From contig NZ_VIKT02000004.1 in NCBI RefSeq assembly GCF_009371975.2, positions 62,001 through 126,000 of the forward strand: a DNA stretch of 64,000 nt, given 5' to 3'. The notes beneath the pieces were generated by a model. The model saw only the letters and a list, made by a program, of their open reading frames with translations. It did not search any database and had not been told where the DNA came from. The position numbers and the translations under genes were made by a program. Shown here piece after piece: positions 44,084 through 54,324 of this stretch; the stretch's first letter is position 1, and each line of letters begins with the position of its first letter. The DNA is from Microcella pacifica. Lineage in GTDB: Bacteria > Actinomycetota > Actinomycetes > Actinomycetales > Microbacteriaceae.

Positions 44084-45160
44084 ATGAACAACGTGCCCCA
44101 GTATCGCGTCGCCGGCGTCGCGTTCGACCACATGCACATCGGAGACCAGCTGCGTGTCGCACAACTGCATCCGCAGGCAGAGGTGACAGGCGTGTTCGAC
44201 ACCGACAAGGCTCGGATGGACGCCGTGTGCGACGACCTCGGCATCGCCACCGAGTTGCGACACCTCGACCTCCAGCAGATGCTCGCGTCGGCCCGGCCCG
44301 ACATCGTGTTCGTGTGCTCGCCGACCGACCAGCACCTCGAGTACGTCCGCCTGCTCGCTCCGCTCGAGGTCACGATCATCCTCGAGAAGCCGCTCTCGAC
44401 ATCGCACGCCGACGGTCTCGCGATGCACGACGCGATCGCCGGCACCGGCAGCGAGGTGTACGTCAACTGGCCGCTCGAGTGGTATCCCGCTCATCGGATG
44501 ACCGCGAAAGTCATTGCGGAAGGCCTCATCGGCGACGTCACCGAAGTGCACTACTACGACGGCAACCGCGGCCCGCTCGGCCACGCGCACGGCAAGAAGA
44601 CGCTCGCACTCGGCGCCACCCCCGAGGAGAAGAACGGCAACTGGTGGTACGACCCGGCCAGCGGCGGTGCGACCTACGACTACCTCGGGTATGGCACCAC
44701 GCTCGGCACGTGGTTTCGCGACGACGAGCTGCCGTCGCGCGTGACAGCGATGAGCTTCGTTCCCGACGGACTCTTCGTCGACGAGCAGAGCGTCACGATC
44801 GCCGAGTTCGCAAGCGGCCTTTCCACCTATCGCACCCGATGGGGCACCTTCACGGATCCGTGGACGACGCAGCCCCAACCTTTCTGCGGCTTCGTGGTCG
44901 TGGGCACGGGAGGCACGATCGTGAGCCGCGACTTCGCGACGACGCTCTCGGTGCAGACGCACGAGCGTCCCGACGTGCACGAGATCGACGTCGACGAGTC
45001 GACAGAGACGACCAAGAACGCGCTCTCGTACCTCCTCCACTGCCGAGAGACCGGTGTCGCCCCGAGCGGGCCATGCACCCTCGAGACCGCCCTCAAGGGC
45101 CAACTCATTGTCGATGCCGCCCGAGCGAGCATGGCGGCCGGAAAGGTGGTCGAGCTATGA
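44084..45160 (+). CDS. Gfo/Idh/MocA family oxidoreductase, copy 1
   Basis: 358 residues. Rossmann N-domain, but the usual GxGxxG is replaced by VAGVAFDHMHIGDQL; EKP motif present (TIILEKPLSTSHADG). C-terminal domain with WWYDPASGGATYDYLGYGTT and YYDGNRGPLGHAHGKK. Such enzymes oxidise sugars, inositols or glycosides with NAD(P). The ATG at 44084 has AGGA and GGAG nearby; an in-frame ATG at 44069 adds five residues and remains possible. First gene of the plus-strand operon, overlapping the next by 4 bp. Confidence 0.87.
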   Translation: MNNVPQYRVAGVAFDHMHIGDQLRVAQLHPQAEVTGVFDTDKARMDAVCDDLGIATELRHLDLQQMLASARPDIVFVCSPTDQHLEYVRLLAPLEVTIILEKPLSTSHADGLAMHDAIAGTGSEVYVNWPLEWYPAHRMTAKVIAEGLIGDVTEVHYYDGNRGPLGHAHGKKTLALGATPEEKNGNWWYDPASGGATYDYLGYGTTLGTWFRDDELPSRVTAMSFVPDGLFVDEQSVTIAEFASGLSTYRTRWGTFTDPWTTQPQPFCGFVVVGTGGTIVSRDFATTLSVQTHERPDVHEIDVDESTETTKNALSYLLHCRETGVAPSGPCTLETALKGQLIVDAARASMAAGKVVEL

Positions 45161-46248
45161 CCGGAATCCCCGTGCCGACGAGCGACGGCATCCACTATCT
45201 GCCCCGCGCTCCGAAGTCGCTCACCACGCCGATCGGTCTCATCGGCTGCGGCGGCATCTCGTTCCAGCACCTCTCGAACTACCGCGACGCCGGGTTCAAC
45301 GTCGTCGCCCTCGCCGACATCGATCGTGCGAAGGCCGAAGCCCGACGCGATGAGTTCTATCCGGATGCCGATGTCTACGCGAACTATCGCGACCTGCTCG
45401 CGCGCGACGACATCGAAGTCGTTGACATCGCGACGCACGTCGACGTTCGCCCGTCGATCGTGCGGGATGCGATTCTCAGCGGGCGGCACGTGCTCTCGCA
45501 GAAGCCGTTCGTCGTCGACCTCGACGAAGGGCGCGAGCTCGTCAACCTCGCTGTCGAGCACGGTATGCAGCTCGCCGTCAATCAGAACGGCCGATGGGCA
45601 CCGCACTTCTCGTTCTTGCGCGAGGCCGTCGCGGCAGGACTCATCGGCGAGGTCACCTCTGCCGACTTCTACGTCTACTGGGACCACGACTCCGACTTCG
45701 CCGACAACCCCGCGTTCAACTCGATGGAAGACCTGATTCTGTACGATTTCGGCATCCACTGGTTCGACCTTCTCGCCAATCTGTTCCGCAACCGGCAGGA
45801 GGCGACGGGAGTCGTCGCGATGACCGGCTCGCGGCCGGGCCAGAAGATGGCCGTCGCGACGCAGGCGCAAGTGCTCATCCAGTTTCCCGCGGCTCAGGCG
45901 ACGCTGCTGTTCCGCGGCGCGACGAAGGTGCAGCAGCGCGGCGGCTACGAGGTGCACGGCACCTTGGGATCGCTCTCGCACCTCGGCGAAGCGCTCGGCG
46001 GCACCCAGATCGTCTGGTCACGTCCCGGCGAAGAGCCGGAGACGATCACAGTCACGGGAACCTGGTGGCTCAACGGCATGCGCGGCACGATGGGCGAACT
46101 GCTGGTCGCGATCGAAGAAGAGCGTGCCCCCGTCAACGCAGCCTCGACCTCGTTGCCCGGTCTCGCGCTCTGCTTCGCCGCACTGCGATCGAGCCGCACC
46201 GGCGAGGTCATCGACCCACGGCTGCCCCTGCCCACGGTGCACACGTGA
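45157..46248 (+). CDS. Gfo/Idh/MocA family oxidoreductase, copy 2
   Basis: 363 residues. Rossmann loop IGLIGCGGISFQHLSNYRD, then HVLSQKPFVVDLDEG, where Gln replaces the Glu of the usual EKP, and substrate-domain motif LYDFGIHWFDLLANLF. It is not a close duplicate of copy 1. Two dissimilar Gfo/Idh enzymes in one operon usually act on successive intermediates or oxidise and re-reduce one carbon. 4-bp overlaps on both sides. Confidence 0.87.
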   Translation: MTGIPVPTSDGIHYLPRAPKSLTTPIGLIGCGGISFQHLSNYRDAGFNVVALADIDRAKAEARRDEFYPDADVYANYRDLLARDDIEVVDIATHVDVRPSIVRDAILSGRHVLSQKPFVVDLDEGRELVNLAVEHGMQLAVNQNGRWAPHFSFLREAVAAGLIGEVTSADFYVYWDHDSDFADNPAFNSMEDLILYDFGIHWFDLLANLFRNRQEATGVVAMTGSRPGQKMAVATQAQVLIQFPAAQATLLFRGATKVQQRGGYEVHGTLGSLSHLGEALGGTQIVWSRPGEEPETITVTGTWWLNGMRGTMGELLVAIEEERAPVNAASTSLPGLALCFAALRSSRTGEVIDPRLPLPTVHT

Positions 46249-47039
46249 CCTCGGTGCAGCCAGCGTCGGTCACGCGTGTCGTCGTGACCGGCGCGACCGG
46301 CATAGCTGCTGCGGTCGCGACGGAGCTCGCCTCGCGCGGCGCTCAGGTCTTCGCCATCTCACGCACCGAGTCGTCGCTGGCCGAGCTTGCGGCGAGGGTG
46401 CCGCTCGCGGGCTTCGCCGTCGCCGACCTAAGCGACGAGCGCGAGGCTGAGCGCGCATTCTCCACGGCAGACGATGCGCTCGGAGGGCTCGACGGCCTCG
46501 TCGCCGTCGCGGGAGGGAGCGGGAGGCGGCTCGGCGACGGACCGCTGCACGAGATTCCGCTCGAGGGCTGGGACCGAACCCTGGGCCTCAACCTCACGAC
46601 GACCTTCCTCGCCGCGCGAGAGACCATTCGCGCGCTCCTCGCAGGCGGCCGCGGCGGCTCCCTCCTGCTCACGACGAGTGTTCTCGGCTGGTCGCCGTCG
46701 CCAGAACACTTCTCGACGCATGCCTACGCGGCCGCGAAAGCAGCGATCGTGGGCCTCACACGGACGCTCGCGGCCCACTACGCCGACGACGGCATCCGGG
46801 TCAACGCGATCGCTCCAGGGCTCGTCGAAACGCCGATGGCTGCTCGTGCGGCCCAGGACGCGACGATTCTGAACTTCGCCGCTCGCAAGCAGCCGGTCGC
46901 TGCCGGCATTCTCGACGCTCGCGATGTCGCGCGGCTCGCGGTCCCATTGCTCGACGCCGTCAGCGTCACCGGTCAGGTCGTGGCCGTCGACGGCGGATGG
47001 AGCGTGTCGGAGGGCCGACCCGTGGTGGCGGCACGATGA
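46245..47039 (+). CDS. Short-chain dehydrogenase/reductase
   Basis: 264 residues, classical SDR. Cofactor loop VVVTGATGIAAAVATELASRG, VAVAGGSGRRLG in place of NNAG, catalytic Ser in LLTTSVLGWSPS, and YAAAKAAIVGLTRTLA (YxxxK), ending with VTGQVVAVDGGWSVSEG. GTG 46245 overlaps the previous stop. In sugar-acid operons, SDRs act as aldose or 2-keto-3-deoxy-sugar dehydrogenases. Exact substrate unknown. Confidence 0.9.
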   Translation: MTSVQPASVTRVVVTGATGIAAAVATELASRGAQVFAISRTESSLAELAARVPLAGFAVADLSDEREAERAFSTADDALGGLDGLVAVAGGSGRRLGDGPLHEIPLEGWDRTLGLNLTTTFLAARETIRALLAGGRGGSLLLTTSVLGWSPSPEHFSTHAYAAAKAAIVGLTRTLAAHYADDGIRVNAIAPGLVETPMAARAAQDATILNFAARKQPVAAGILDARDVARLAVPLLDAVSVTGQVVAVDGGWSVSEGRPVVAAR

Positions 47040-47941
47040 GCCTGCTGCTCGGCCTCGACCTCGGAGGCACGAACATCAAGGCGGCGGTGATCGCGGCGAC
47101 GACCGACGGTATCGAGGTGACCGCCACCTCGACGACTCGGACGCCGACGACGGACGCCGACGACATTCTCCAGGCTCTCGGCGCAGTCGCGACTGGGCAC
47201 CTCGCGACCGCTCCGGTCTCAGCGGTCGGGATGACCTTCCCGGGTGTCATCGATCCCGACACCGGCATTCCGACCGTCACTCCGAACCTGCCCGGCGACT
47301 GGGCGGGGGTGTCGGTCTCACGACGTCTGGGCGAGCTGCTCGGACACCAGGTCGCCGTGCTCAACGATGCACGGGCGTTCACACTCGCCGAGTCAGAGGC
47401 CGGAGCCGCGAAGGGCTACGCGCACGTGCTCGCGATCGTTCTCGGCACCGGCATCGGCGGAGGGCTCGTCATCGGTGGGCGGCTGCACGGCGGCCACGAC
47501 GGCATTGCCGGAGAGTTCGGCCACCAGACCGTCGTCCCCGACGGTCCCCGATGCGGATGCGGCAATCGAGGCTGCATCGAGGCCGTCGCCCGTCCCAGCA
47601 TCATCGCGGCTTCCGCGGGCGTCGCGACCGCAGAGGAAGCCTTCGAGCTCGCCGCCGCAGGCGAGGATCGCGCCATCCGCGCCGTGAACGAGGCTGTCGA
47701 ACACCTGGCGATCGGCATCGCGAACGTGCACGCGATCGTGGCACCTGACATCGTCGTCATCGGCGGAGGCGTCGCCCGTGTCGGAGCTGCGCTGCTCGAT
47801 CCGCTGCGCCGAGCGGTCGCTCGCAGAATTCACCTGACGCCGCCCGAGCACCTTCCGCTCGTCACGAGCCACTTCGGGTCTTACTCAGGAGCAGTGGGTG
47901 CCGCCCTCTGGGCCAGGGACGTCGAGCGAGGTGGGCGATGA
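47036..47941 (+). CDS. ROK-family sugar kinase
   Basis: 301 residues. Phosphate loop GLDLGGTNIKAAVIAA, catalytic VAVLNDARAFTLAESEAG (Asp), GTGIGGGLVIGGRLHGG, and zinc motif RCGCGNRGCIEAVA. The zinc motif is the complete CxCGxxGCxE. Last gene of the plus-strand operon; it overlaps the convergent gntR gene by 61 bp. Substrate could be mannose, an N-acetylhexosamine, or a keto-deoxy sugar acid feeding the nearby aldolase. Confidence 0.9.
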   Translation: MSLLLGLDLGGTNIKAAVIAATTDGIEVTATSTTRTPTTDADDILQALGAVATGHLATAPVSAVGMTFPGVIDPDTGIPTVTPNLPGDWAGVSVSRRLGELLGHQVAVLNDARAFTLAESEAGAAKGYAHVLAIVLGTGIGGGLVIGGRLHGGHDGIAGEFGHQTVVPDGPRCGCGNRGCIEAVARPSIIAASAGVATAEEAFELAAAGEDRAIRAVNEAVEHLAIGIANVHAIVAPDIVVIGGGVARVGAALLDPLRRAVARRIHLTPPEHLPLVTSHFGSYSGAVGAALWARDVERGGR

Positions 47942-48708
47942 CGCATCTCGTGCACCGGCCTGCGAGCGTTCGCGGTGTCCGCGACGAACACCGCGTCGAT
48001 GACATACCGGCTCGCGATGTACGCAGTCTCCGTGAACTCGACAGGCTCTCCGCGTTCGTCTTCGACGATGCGACGCTCGACCAGGAGCGGCTCGCTCGTC
48101 GAGACGCTGAGCAGTGCCGCCTCGCTCGCACTGGCAAGGCGCGACGAGATCCAGCTGTGGGCCACCACCGGTGCGTGCCCCAGTCCCGTGAGCGCGTCGT
48201 GCAGCGATCCCGACTCGAGGTCGGTGCTCAGCACCGAGACGTAGTCCGGCGGGATGACCGCGGTCTCGAGGGCGAGCGGCGTCTCATCAGCGAGTCGCAC
48301 GCGCTTGATCGCGACGACCTTGTTGCCGTCAGGCAATCTGAGGGCCGCGGTCTCGGGTGGCGAACCTCCGCGCAGCTCAGCGGTAATGAGCCGCGACGAC
48401 GCCCGCAGTCCGCGTCGTCCCATGTCAGCCGTGAAGCTCATGAGCAGGCCCTCATGGCGGTGCAGGGGGGCCTCTCGCGTGAACGTGCCCGCTCCCTGCC
48501 TGCGCACAATGAGGTTCTCGTTGACGAGTTGCTGAATCGCCGAGCGTGCCGTCATGCGGCTCACGGAGAACCGCGCCGCAACCTCCGCGTCAGAGGGCAG
48601 TCGCGCACCTGGCGCGGCGTTGAACACCAGCTCGCGCAGCCACTCGGCAATCTCCAGATAGCGCACCGAGCCAGCCGAACGCGCCACGCGACCCTCCGAT
48701 CCATTCAT
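47881..48708 (-). CDS. GntR-family regulator with UTRA domain (HutC type)
   Basis: 275 residues. Winged helix at ~18-85 (LPSDAEVAARFSVSRMTARSAIQQLV, RRQGAGTFT) and UTRA effector domain (~100-240; LALETAVIPPDYV, LVERRIVEDERGEPVEFTETAYIASRY). The C-terminal ~30 residues are encoded on DNA that is also the end of the ROK gene on the other strand. Divergent from the SIS gene, with a candidate operator on the SIS start codon. Probably senses a sugar phosphate of this pathway and represses all three units. Confidence 0.9.
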   Translation of the reverse strand: MNGSEGRVARSAGSVRYLEIAEWLRELVFNAAPGARLPSDAEVAARFSVSRMTARSAIQQLVNENLIVRRQGAGTFTREAPLHRHEGLLMSFTADMGRRGLRASSRLITAELRGGSPPETAALRLPDGNKVVAIKRVRLADETPLALETAVIPPDYVSVLSTDLESGSLHDALTGLGHAPVVAHSWISSRLASASEAALLSVSTSEPLLVERRIVEDERGEPVEFTETAYIASRYVIDAVFVADTANARRPVHEMRHRPPRSTSLAQRAAPTAPE

Positions 48709-48742
48709 CCACAGAACCAGACAACCTAATCATGTCGGGAGT

Positions 48743-48763
48743 ACACATGTATACATCTCTTGG
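48743..48763. promoter_or_regulatory. Candidate GntR operator overlapping the SIS-gene start
   Basis: ACACATGTATACATCTCTTG begins at 48743; ATGTATACAT (48747-48756) is a perfect 10-bp palindrome that contains the ATG start of the SIS gene. Over 21 positions it agrees with the site at 43876-43896 at about 15, including ACACATGT and TTGG at the ends. It lies between gntR and the SIS gene, suiting autoregulation. Confidence 0.55.
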
Positions 48764-49541
48764 CCTGTGGTCGAGAGCGGCCATCGCGCTGCTGGAGGCC
48801 CTCATCGAGCGAGAAGGCGACCATCTCGAGACCGCAGCGCAGTGGTCTGCGGAGGCGATCGAGGCAGGCGGCTTCGTGCACTTGTTCGGCACCGGCCACT
48901 CGCGAATGGCGCTCGAGGAGATGTTCCCGCGCTACGGTTCGTTCCCGGGCTTCAACCCGATGGCGGAACTGTCAATGACGTTCCATACCCAGGTCGCCGG
49001 GAGCAACGGGCAGCGGCAGGCGATGTTCATCGAGCGCATGGAAGGGCTCGGAGAGAAGATTCTCGAAAACTTCTCCTTCGCCCCGACCGATGTCATGGTC
49101 ATCATCAGCCACGGCGGAACGACCGCTGTGCCGATCGACATCGCCCGTGGTGCCCGCGAGCGAGGGCTGCGCACGATCGTCATCACCTCGGTGCAGCACT
49201 CGATGACGGGCACGCCCGGGCACTCCTCCGGCAAGCGACTGCTCGAGTACGGCGACCTCGTGCTCGACCTCGGAACACCGGTCGGCGACGCGCTGGTCAC
49301 ACTCGACGGACTCGACACCCCCGTGGGCCCCGGCTCGACGATCTCGGGCGTCGCGATCATCAACGAGATCAAGGTGCGCACAGCTGAGCTGCTCGTCGCG
49401 CGCGGTGTCGACATCCCGGTCATCACCTCGGGGGCGGTCGTCGGCGAGCACCGATCGCGAGAGCTCTTCGAGCGTGCGTACGACGACCATGGCGCGCGCC
49501 TCGGTCGAAGCCTCACGAAGCCGGGAGTCGTCGCGCGATGA
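48747..49541 (+). CDS. SIS-domain phosphosugar-binding protein (UPF0309-like)
   Basis: 264 residues. SIS fold with HLFGTGHSRMALEEMFPRYGSFPGF, VMVIISHGGTTAVPIDIARGAR and GSTISGVAIINEIKVRTAELL, as in UPF0309 proteins and N-acetylmuramate-phosphate etherase relatives. Likely an isomerase, deaminase or etherase acting on a phosphorylated sugar. The ATG at 48747 has GGGAG at a proper distance; the upstream in-frame ATG at 48732 has no ribosome site. Co-transcribed with the aldolase gene (4-bp overlap). Confidence 0.83.
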   Translation: MYTSLGLWSRAAIALLEALIEREGDHLETAAQWSAEAIEAGGFVHLFGTGHSRMALEEMFPRYGSFPGFNPMAELSMTFHTQVAGSNGQRQAMFIERMEGLGEKILENFSFAPTDVMVIISHGGTTAVPIDIARGARERGLRTIVITSVQHSMTGTPGHSSGKRLLEYGDLVLDLGTPVGDALVTLDGLDTPVGPGSTISGVAIINEIKVRTAELLVARGVDIPVITSGAVVGEHRSRELFERAYDDHGARLGRSLTKPGVVAR

Positions 49542-50200
49542 GGACCGATGTCGGGTTGCGGATCGCCGAGCAGCGACTCGTCGCCGTCATTCGCGCCGAC
49601 GACTGGCAGCTCGCGGTCTCCGCGGCTGACGCGGTCGTCGAAGGCGGCGTCCGCATCATCGAGGTCACGTGCACAGTGCCGCAGGGCGACCTCGCGATTG
49701 CCGAGCTGCGTCGTCGATACAGCAACGGCGTGCTCGTCGGCGCAGGAACCGTGACGACGATCGACGAGGTGAAGCGGGTGGCCGACGCGGGGGCAGAGTT
49801 TCTCGTCAGTCCGGGCGGCACGCCACCGCTTCTCACGGCACTTGCTGAAAGCGGACTCCCGTTCGCGGCAGGCGCGCTGACGCCCTCGGAAATAATGACC
49901 GCGAACGAGCACGGAGCGGACTTTGTGAAGCTCTTTCCTGCAGACGTGCTCGGCGTCACGTGGCTCCGCGCGTTGCGAGGCCCGTTTCCTCGTGTCGCCT
50001 TCATCCCAACTGGGGGGGTCTCACCTGCGACCGTCGGGCCGTGGCTCGACGCCGGCGCCGTCGCCCTCGGCACGGGAAGTGGACTTGTCCCCGCCGCAGC
50101 GCTCGTTGCTCGCGACTTTCGGACGATCACCAAGAACGCCACCGAGCTCGTTGCCGCGCGGGACGCGTGGCGATCGGCGGTCAAGGCGCGTTCTACATAA
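49538..50200 (+). CDS. KDPG/KHG-type aldolase
   Basis: 220 residues. Class I aldolase of the 2-keto-3-deoxy-6-phosphogluconate / 4-hydroxy-2-oxoglutarate family: VRIIEVTCTVPQGD (catalytic Glu), VGAGTVTTIDEV, SPGGTPPLL, Schiff-base Lys in DFVKLFPADVLG, and FIPTGGVSPATV. It yields pyruvate and an aldehyde phosphate from a 2-keto-3-deoxy sugar acid, the natural end of an oxidative sugar route. Last gene of the island; 131 bp without a gene separate it from lepA. Confidence 0.92.
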   Translation: MRTDVGLRIAEQRLVAVIRADDWQLAVSAADAVVEGGVRIIEVTCTVPQGDLAIAELRRRYSNGVLVGAGTVTTIDEVKRVADAGAEFLVSPGGTPPLLTALAESGLPFAAGALTPSEIMTANEHGADFVKLFPADVLGVTWLRALRGPFPRVAFIPTGGVSPATVGPWLDAGAVALGTGSGLVPAAALVARDFRTITKNATELVAARDAWRSAVKARST

Positions 50201-50331
50201 GCGGGAGGTCGATAACATCAAGCTCGACCACCGCAAGGCAACTGCGCTGTCCGTCTCTACTCCGGTTCGCCGATCGAGTTTGTGAACCCAAATTTTCCAC
50301 CGTAGCTTGCATGCGTATGCCGCGCTGGTGG

Positions 50332-52206
<1,875 letters not shown>

Positions 52207-52444
52207 TGTGACCCATTCTCCCATGCACGACGGCCCCCACAGACCGCGTGATTGTCGCCCGGCGCCCTGCCCTGGTAATGTTGCCTGTTGGCTTGCGTGT
52301 CAGAAAGCCCTCTCTCTTTCGACACGGAACGCGGCTGGGACAGTTCGTCACGGAGCACGCAGCGCGCACCACGCGCTCGAACTCCGCGCAACCCCCACCC
52401 CGGCCGCTCACTCACACCGTTCCTCTTACGCAGAAAGTCGACAC

Positions 52445-52705
52445 ATGGCGAACATCAAGTCGCAGATCAAGCGCATCAAGACCAACCTCAAGGCTCAGGA
52501 GCGCAACCGCGCCGTCAAGAGCGAGCTCAAGACGGCGATCCGTCGCACGCACACCGCGATCGCCTCCGGCGACAAGGCCGCCGCCTCCGAGGCTCTCGTC
52601 GTCGCGACGAAGAAGCTCGACAAGGCCGCCAGCAAGGGCGTCATCCACGAGAACCAGGCCGCGAACCGCAAGTCGGCCATCGCCAAGCAGGTCGCCGCGC
52701 TCTAG
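52445..52705 (+). CDS. rpsT: Ribosomal protein S20
   Basis: 86 residues, basic and helical ([37 protein letters not shown]), the small-subunit protein S20. Divergent from lepA and followed by a strong hairpin. The start ATG 52445 is the family start. In many Actinobacteria rpsT separates lepA from holA, as here. Confidence 0.97.
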   Translation: MANIKSQIKRIKTNLKAQERNRAVKSELKTAIRRTHTAIASGDKAAASEALVVATKKLDKAASKGVIHENQAANRKSAIAKQVAAL

Positions 52706-52742
52706 CGTTCTCGCTGCTTCACGCGCGTTCCGCGCCGCACCA

Positions 52743-52793
52743 CAGCACTCGAGGCCCCGCCGCACCCTCCAGGGTCGGCGGGGCCTCGTGCTG
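52743..52793 (+). terminator. Terminator hairpin of rpsT
   Basis: CGAGGCCCCGCCG pairs exactly with CGGCGGGGCCTCG around an ACCCTCCAGGGT loop that can itself pair. Outside, CAGCA pairs with TGCTG after a two-base bulge. It begins 38 bp after the stop codon. No long U run follows, as is common in high-GC genomes. Confidence 0.8.
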
Positions 52794-52842
52794 TCTGCGA
52801 CCGGCTCGAGCGGAGCATCCCGCTCCGCCGCCCGGCGCTCTA

Positions 52843-52942
52843 TCTCCACAATTCAGGAGTCGGTGTGCTGCATCAGGGCGTGAGAGCGCTCCACCGGCGT
52901 GTCGGCGGGCCCGCGTGGACTCGATCTCCTGAATTGTGGAGA
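52843..52942 (+). repeat. Paired-arm element, complete copy 4
   Basis: Left arm TCTCCACAATTCAGGAGT (52843-52860), core GGCGTGTCG (52896-52904), right arm TCTCCTGAATTGTGGAGA (52925-52942). Exactly 100 bp. First of two elements in the 477-bp gap between the convergent rpsT and holA genes; 56 bp separate it from copy 5. Confidence 0.85.
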
Positions 52943-52998
52943 ACCAACCGGCGCTCGCTCACGGGCATGTCGACGCTCGCTCCTATCCGGGCACGCCA

Positions 52999-53097
52999 TC
53001 TCCACAATTCAGGAGCGCGCCCTCGTCCAGCGCCCTGCGCGGGGCGCTTCGGCGTGTCGAGGAGCCCTGCGGCACCGCAACTCCTGAATTGTGGAGA
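52999..53097 (+). repeat. Paired-arm element, complete copy 5
   Basis: Left arm TCTCCACAATTCAGGAGC (52999-53016), core GGCGTGTCG (53051-53059), right arm ACTCCTGAATTGTGGAGA (53080-53097). 99 bp, same orientation as copy 4. Apart from arms and core its interior shares no obvious sequence with copy 4, so the pair is not a recent tandem duplication. The rest of the gap to holA (53098-53182) shows only one GGATGCTC at 53154. Confidence 0.85.
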
Positions 53098-53182
53098 CGG
53101 CGCGGCGTGGGCTGACGCCCGGCGCAGGGAGGGTGGGCGGCGGGCGGCGGGCGGGATGCTCGGCTCGGGGCCAGCGCGCGGG

Positions 53183-54214
53183 CTAGTGGCCCTCGCCGCG
53201 GGTCGCGACGACGCGCAGGAGGGTCTCGAGCGCGAACACGGGGTCGCGGCCCGCGCCCTTGACCTGCGCGTCGCACTCGGCGGCGGCGAGGATCGCGCGG
53301 CCGAGCCCCGCCTCCTCCCAGCCCTGCAGGTCTCGGCGGGCGCGATCGACCTGCCAGGGTGCGAGGCCCAGCTGCGAGGCGACCTGACCCCCCGATCCGC
53401 GTGTGCCGCCGACCTTCGCCATCGTGCGCAGCTTCATCGCGAATGCGGCGACCATCGGAACGGGGTCGGCTCCCGTGTCGAGCGCGTGCCGCAGCAGCCC
53501 CAGAGCTTCGCCGTGCCGCCCGGCGATCGCGGCGTCGGCGACCGCGAAGGCGTTCGTCTCCACACGGCCGCCGTAGTACTTCGTGACCGTCTGCTCGGTG
53601 ATCTCACCCTCGGTGTCGGCCATGAGCTGCTGGCACGCCCCCGCGAGCTCGCCCAGGTCATCGCCGAACGCACTCACGAGCGCGCGCAGAGCGAGCGGCG
53701 CGATCGGGCGGCCCGCGTGGCGGAACTCGGCGGCCGCGAAGTCGGCGCGGTCGTTGTCGCGCTTGAGCTCCGCGCAGATGACCTCGATGCCGCCACCGGC
53801 ACCGCCACGGATGGCGTCGAGCAGCTTCTTGCCGCGCACTCCCCCGCCGTGCCGCAGCAGCACGACGGTGTCGTCGGCCGGCTGCTCGAGGAACGACAGC
53901 GCGTCCTCCAGGAATGCGTCGGTGCACTTCTCGACGTTGGCCACGCGGATCAGCCTCGGCTCCCCGAACAGGGAGGGGCTCGCCAGGGTGAGCAGCTCGC
54001 CGGGCGCGTAGGTGTCGGCACCCAGGTCGTGCACCTCGAGGCTCGGATCCTGCCCGCGCAGGGCATCCCGCAGCATCGTCGATGCGCGGTCGGCGAGGAA
54101 CGATTCGGGGCCGGTCACGAGCACAATGGGCGCCGACCTGATCTCGTGCCACGCAATCTGCGGGATGCTCGCCTTCGCCCGCGCGGAGCCTGACGACCTC
54201 TTCGTGGCGGCCAT
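53183..54214 (-). CDS. holA: DNA polymerase III subunit delta
   Basis: 343 residues, clamp-loader subunit that opens the beta clamp. Motifs of actinobacterial HolA: SAPIVLVTGPESFLADRASTML near the N-terminus, VANVEKCTDAFLEDALSFLEQP, GDDLGELAGACQQLMADTEGEIT and a C-terminal helical collar (LGLAPWQVDRARRDLQGW). ATG 54214 (MAATKRSSGSARA); longer upstream frame overlaps comEC. Follows comEC after 110 bp. Confidence 0.92.
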   Translation of the reverse strand: MAATKRSSGSARAKASIPQIAWHEIRSAPIVLVTGPESFLADRASTMLRDALRGQDPSLEVHDLGADTYAPGELLTLASPSLFGEPRLIRVANVEKCTDAFLEDALSFLEQPADDTVVLLRHGGGVRGKKLLDAIRGGAGGGIEVICAELKRDNDRADFAAAEFRHAGRPIAPLALRALVSAFGDDLGELAGACQQLMADTEGEITEQTVTKYYGGRVETNAFAVADAAIAGRHGEALGLLRHALDTGADPVPMVAAFAMKLRTMAKVGGTRGSGGQVASQLGLAPWQVDRARRDLQGWEEAGLGRAILAAAECDAQVKGAGRDPVFALETLLRVVATRGEGH

Positions 54215-54324
54215 CACGCTCCTTCGGCGCTCGAGTTCGGGCAATGCGGGCAGTGCGGGCAGGTACAGGCTGGTACATGCGGGTGCCGCGTGCGGCCCCC
54301 TCAGCCTAGCCAGCGCCGCCGACG

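Noticed and set aside
52843-53097. CRISPR array between rpsT and holA
   Set aside because: Repeats alternate in orientation, units are 99-100 bp with 18-nt arms, and no cas gene is near.
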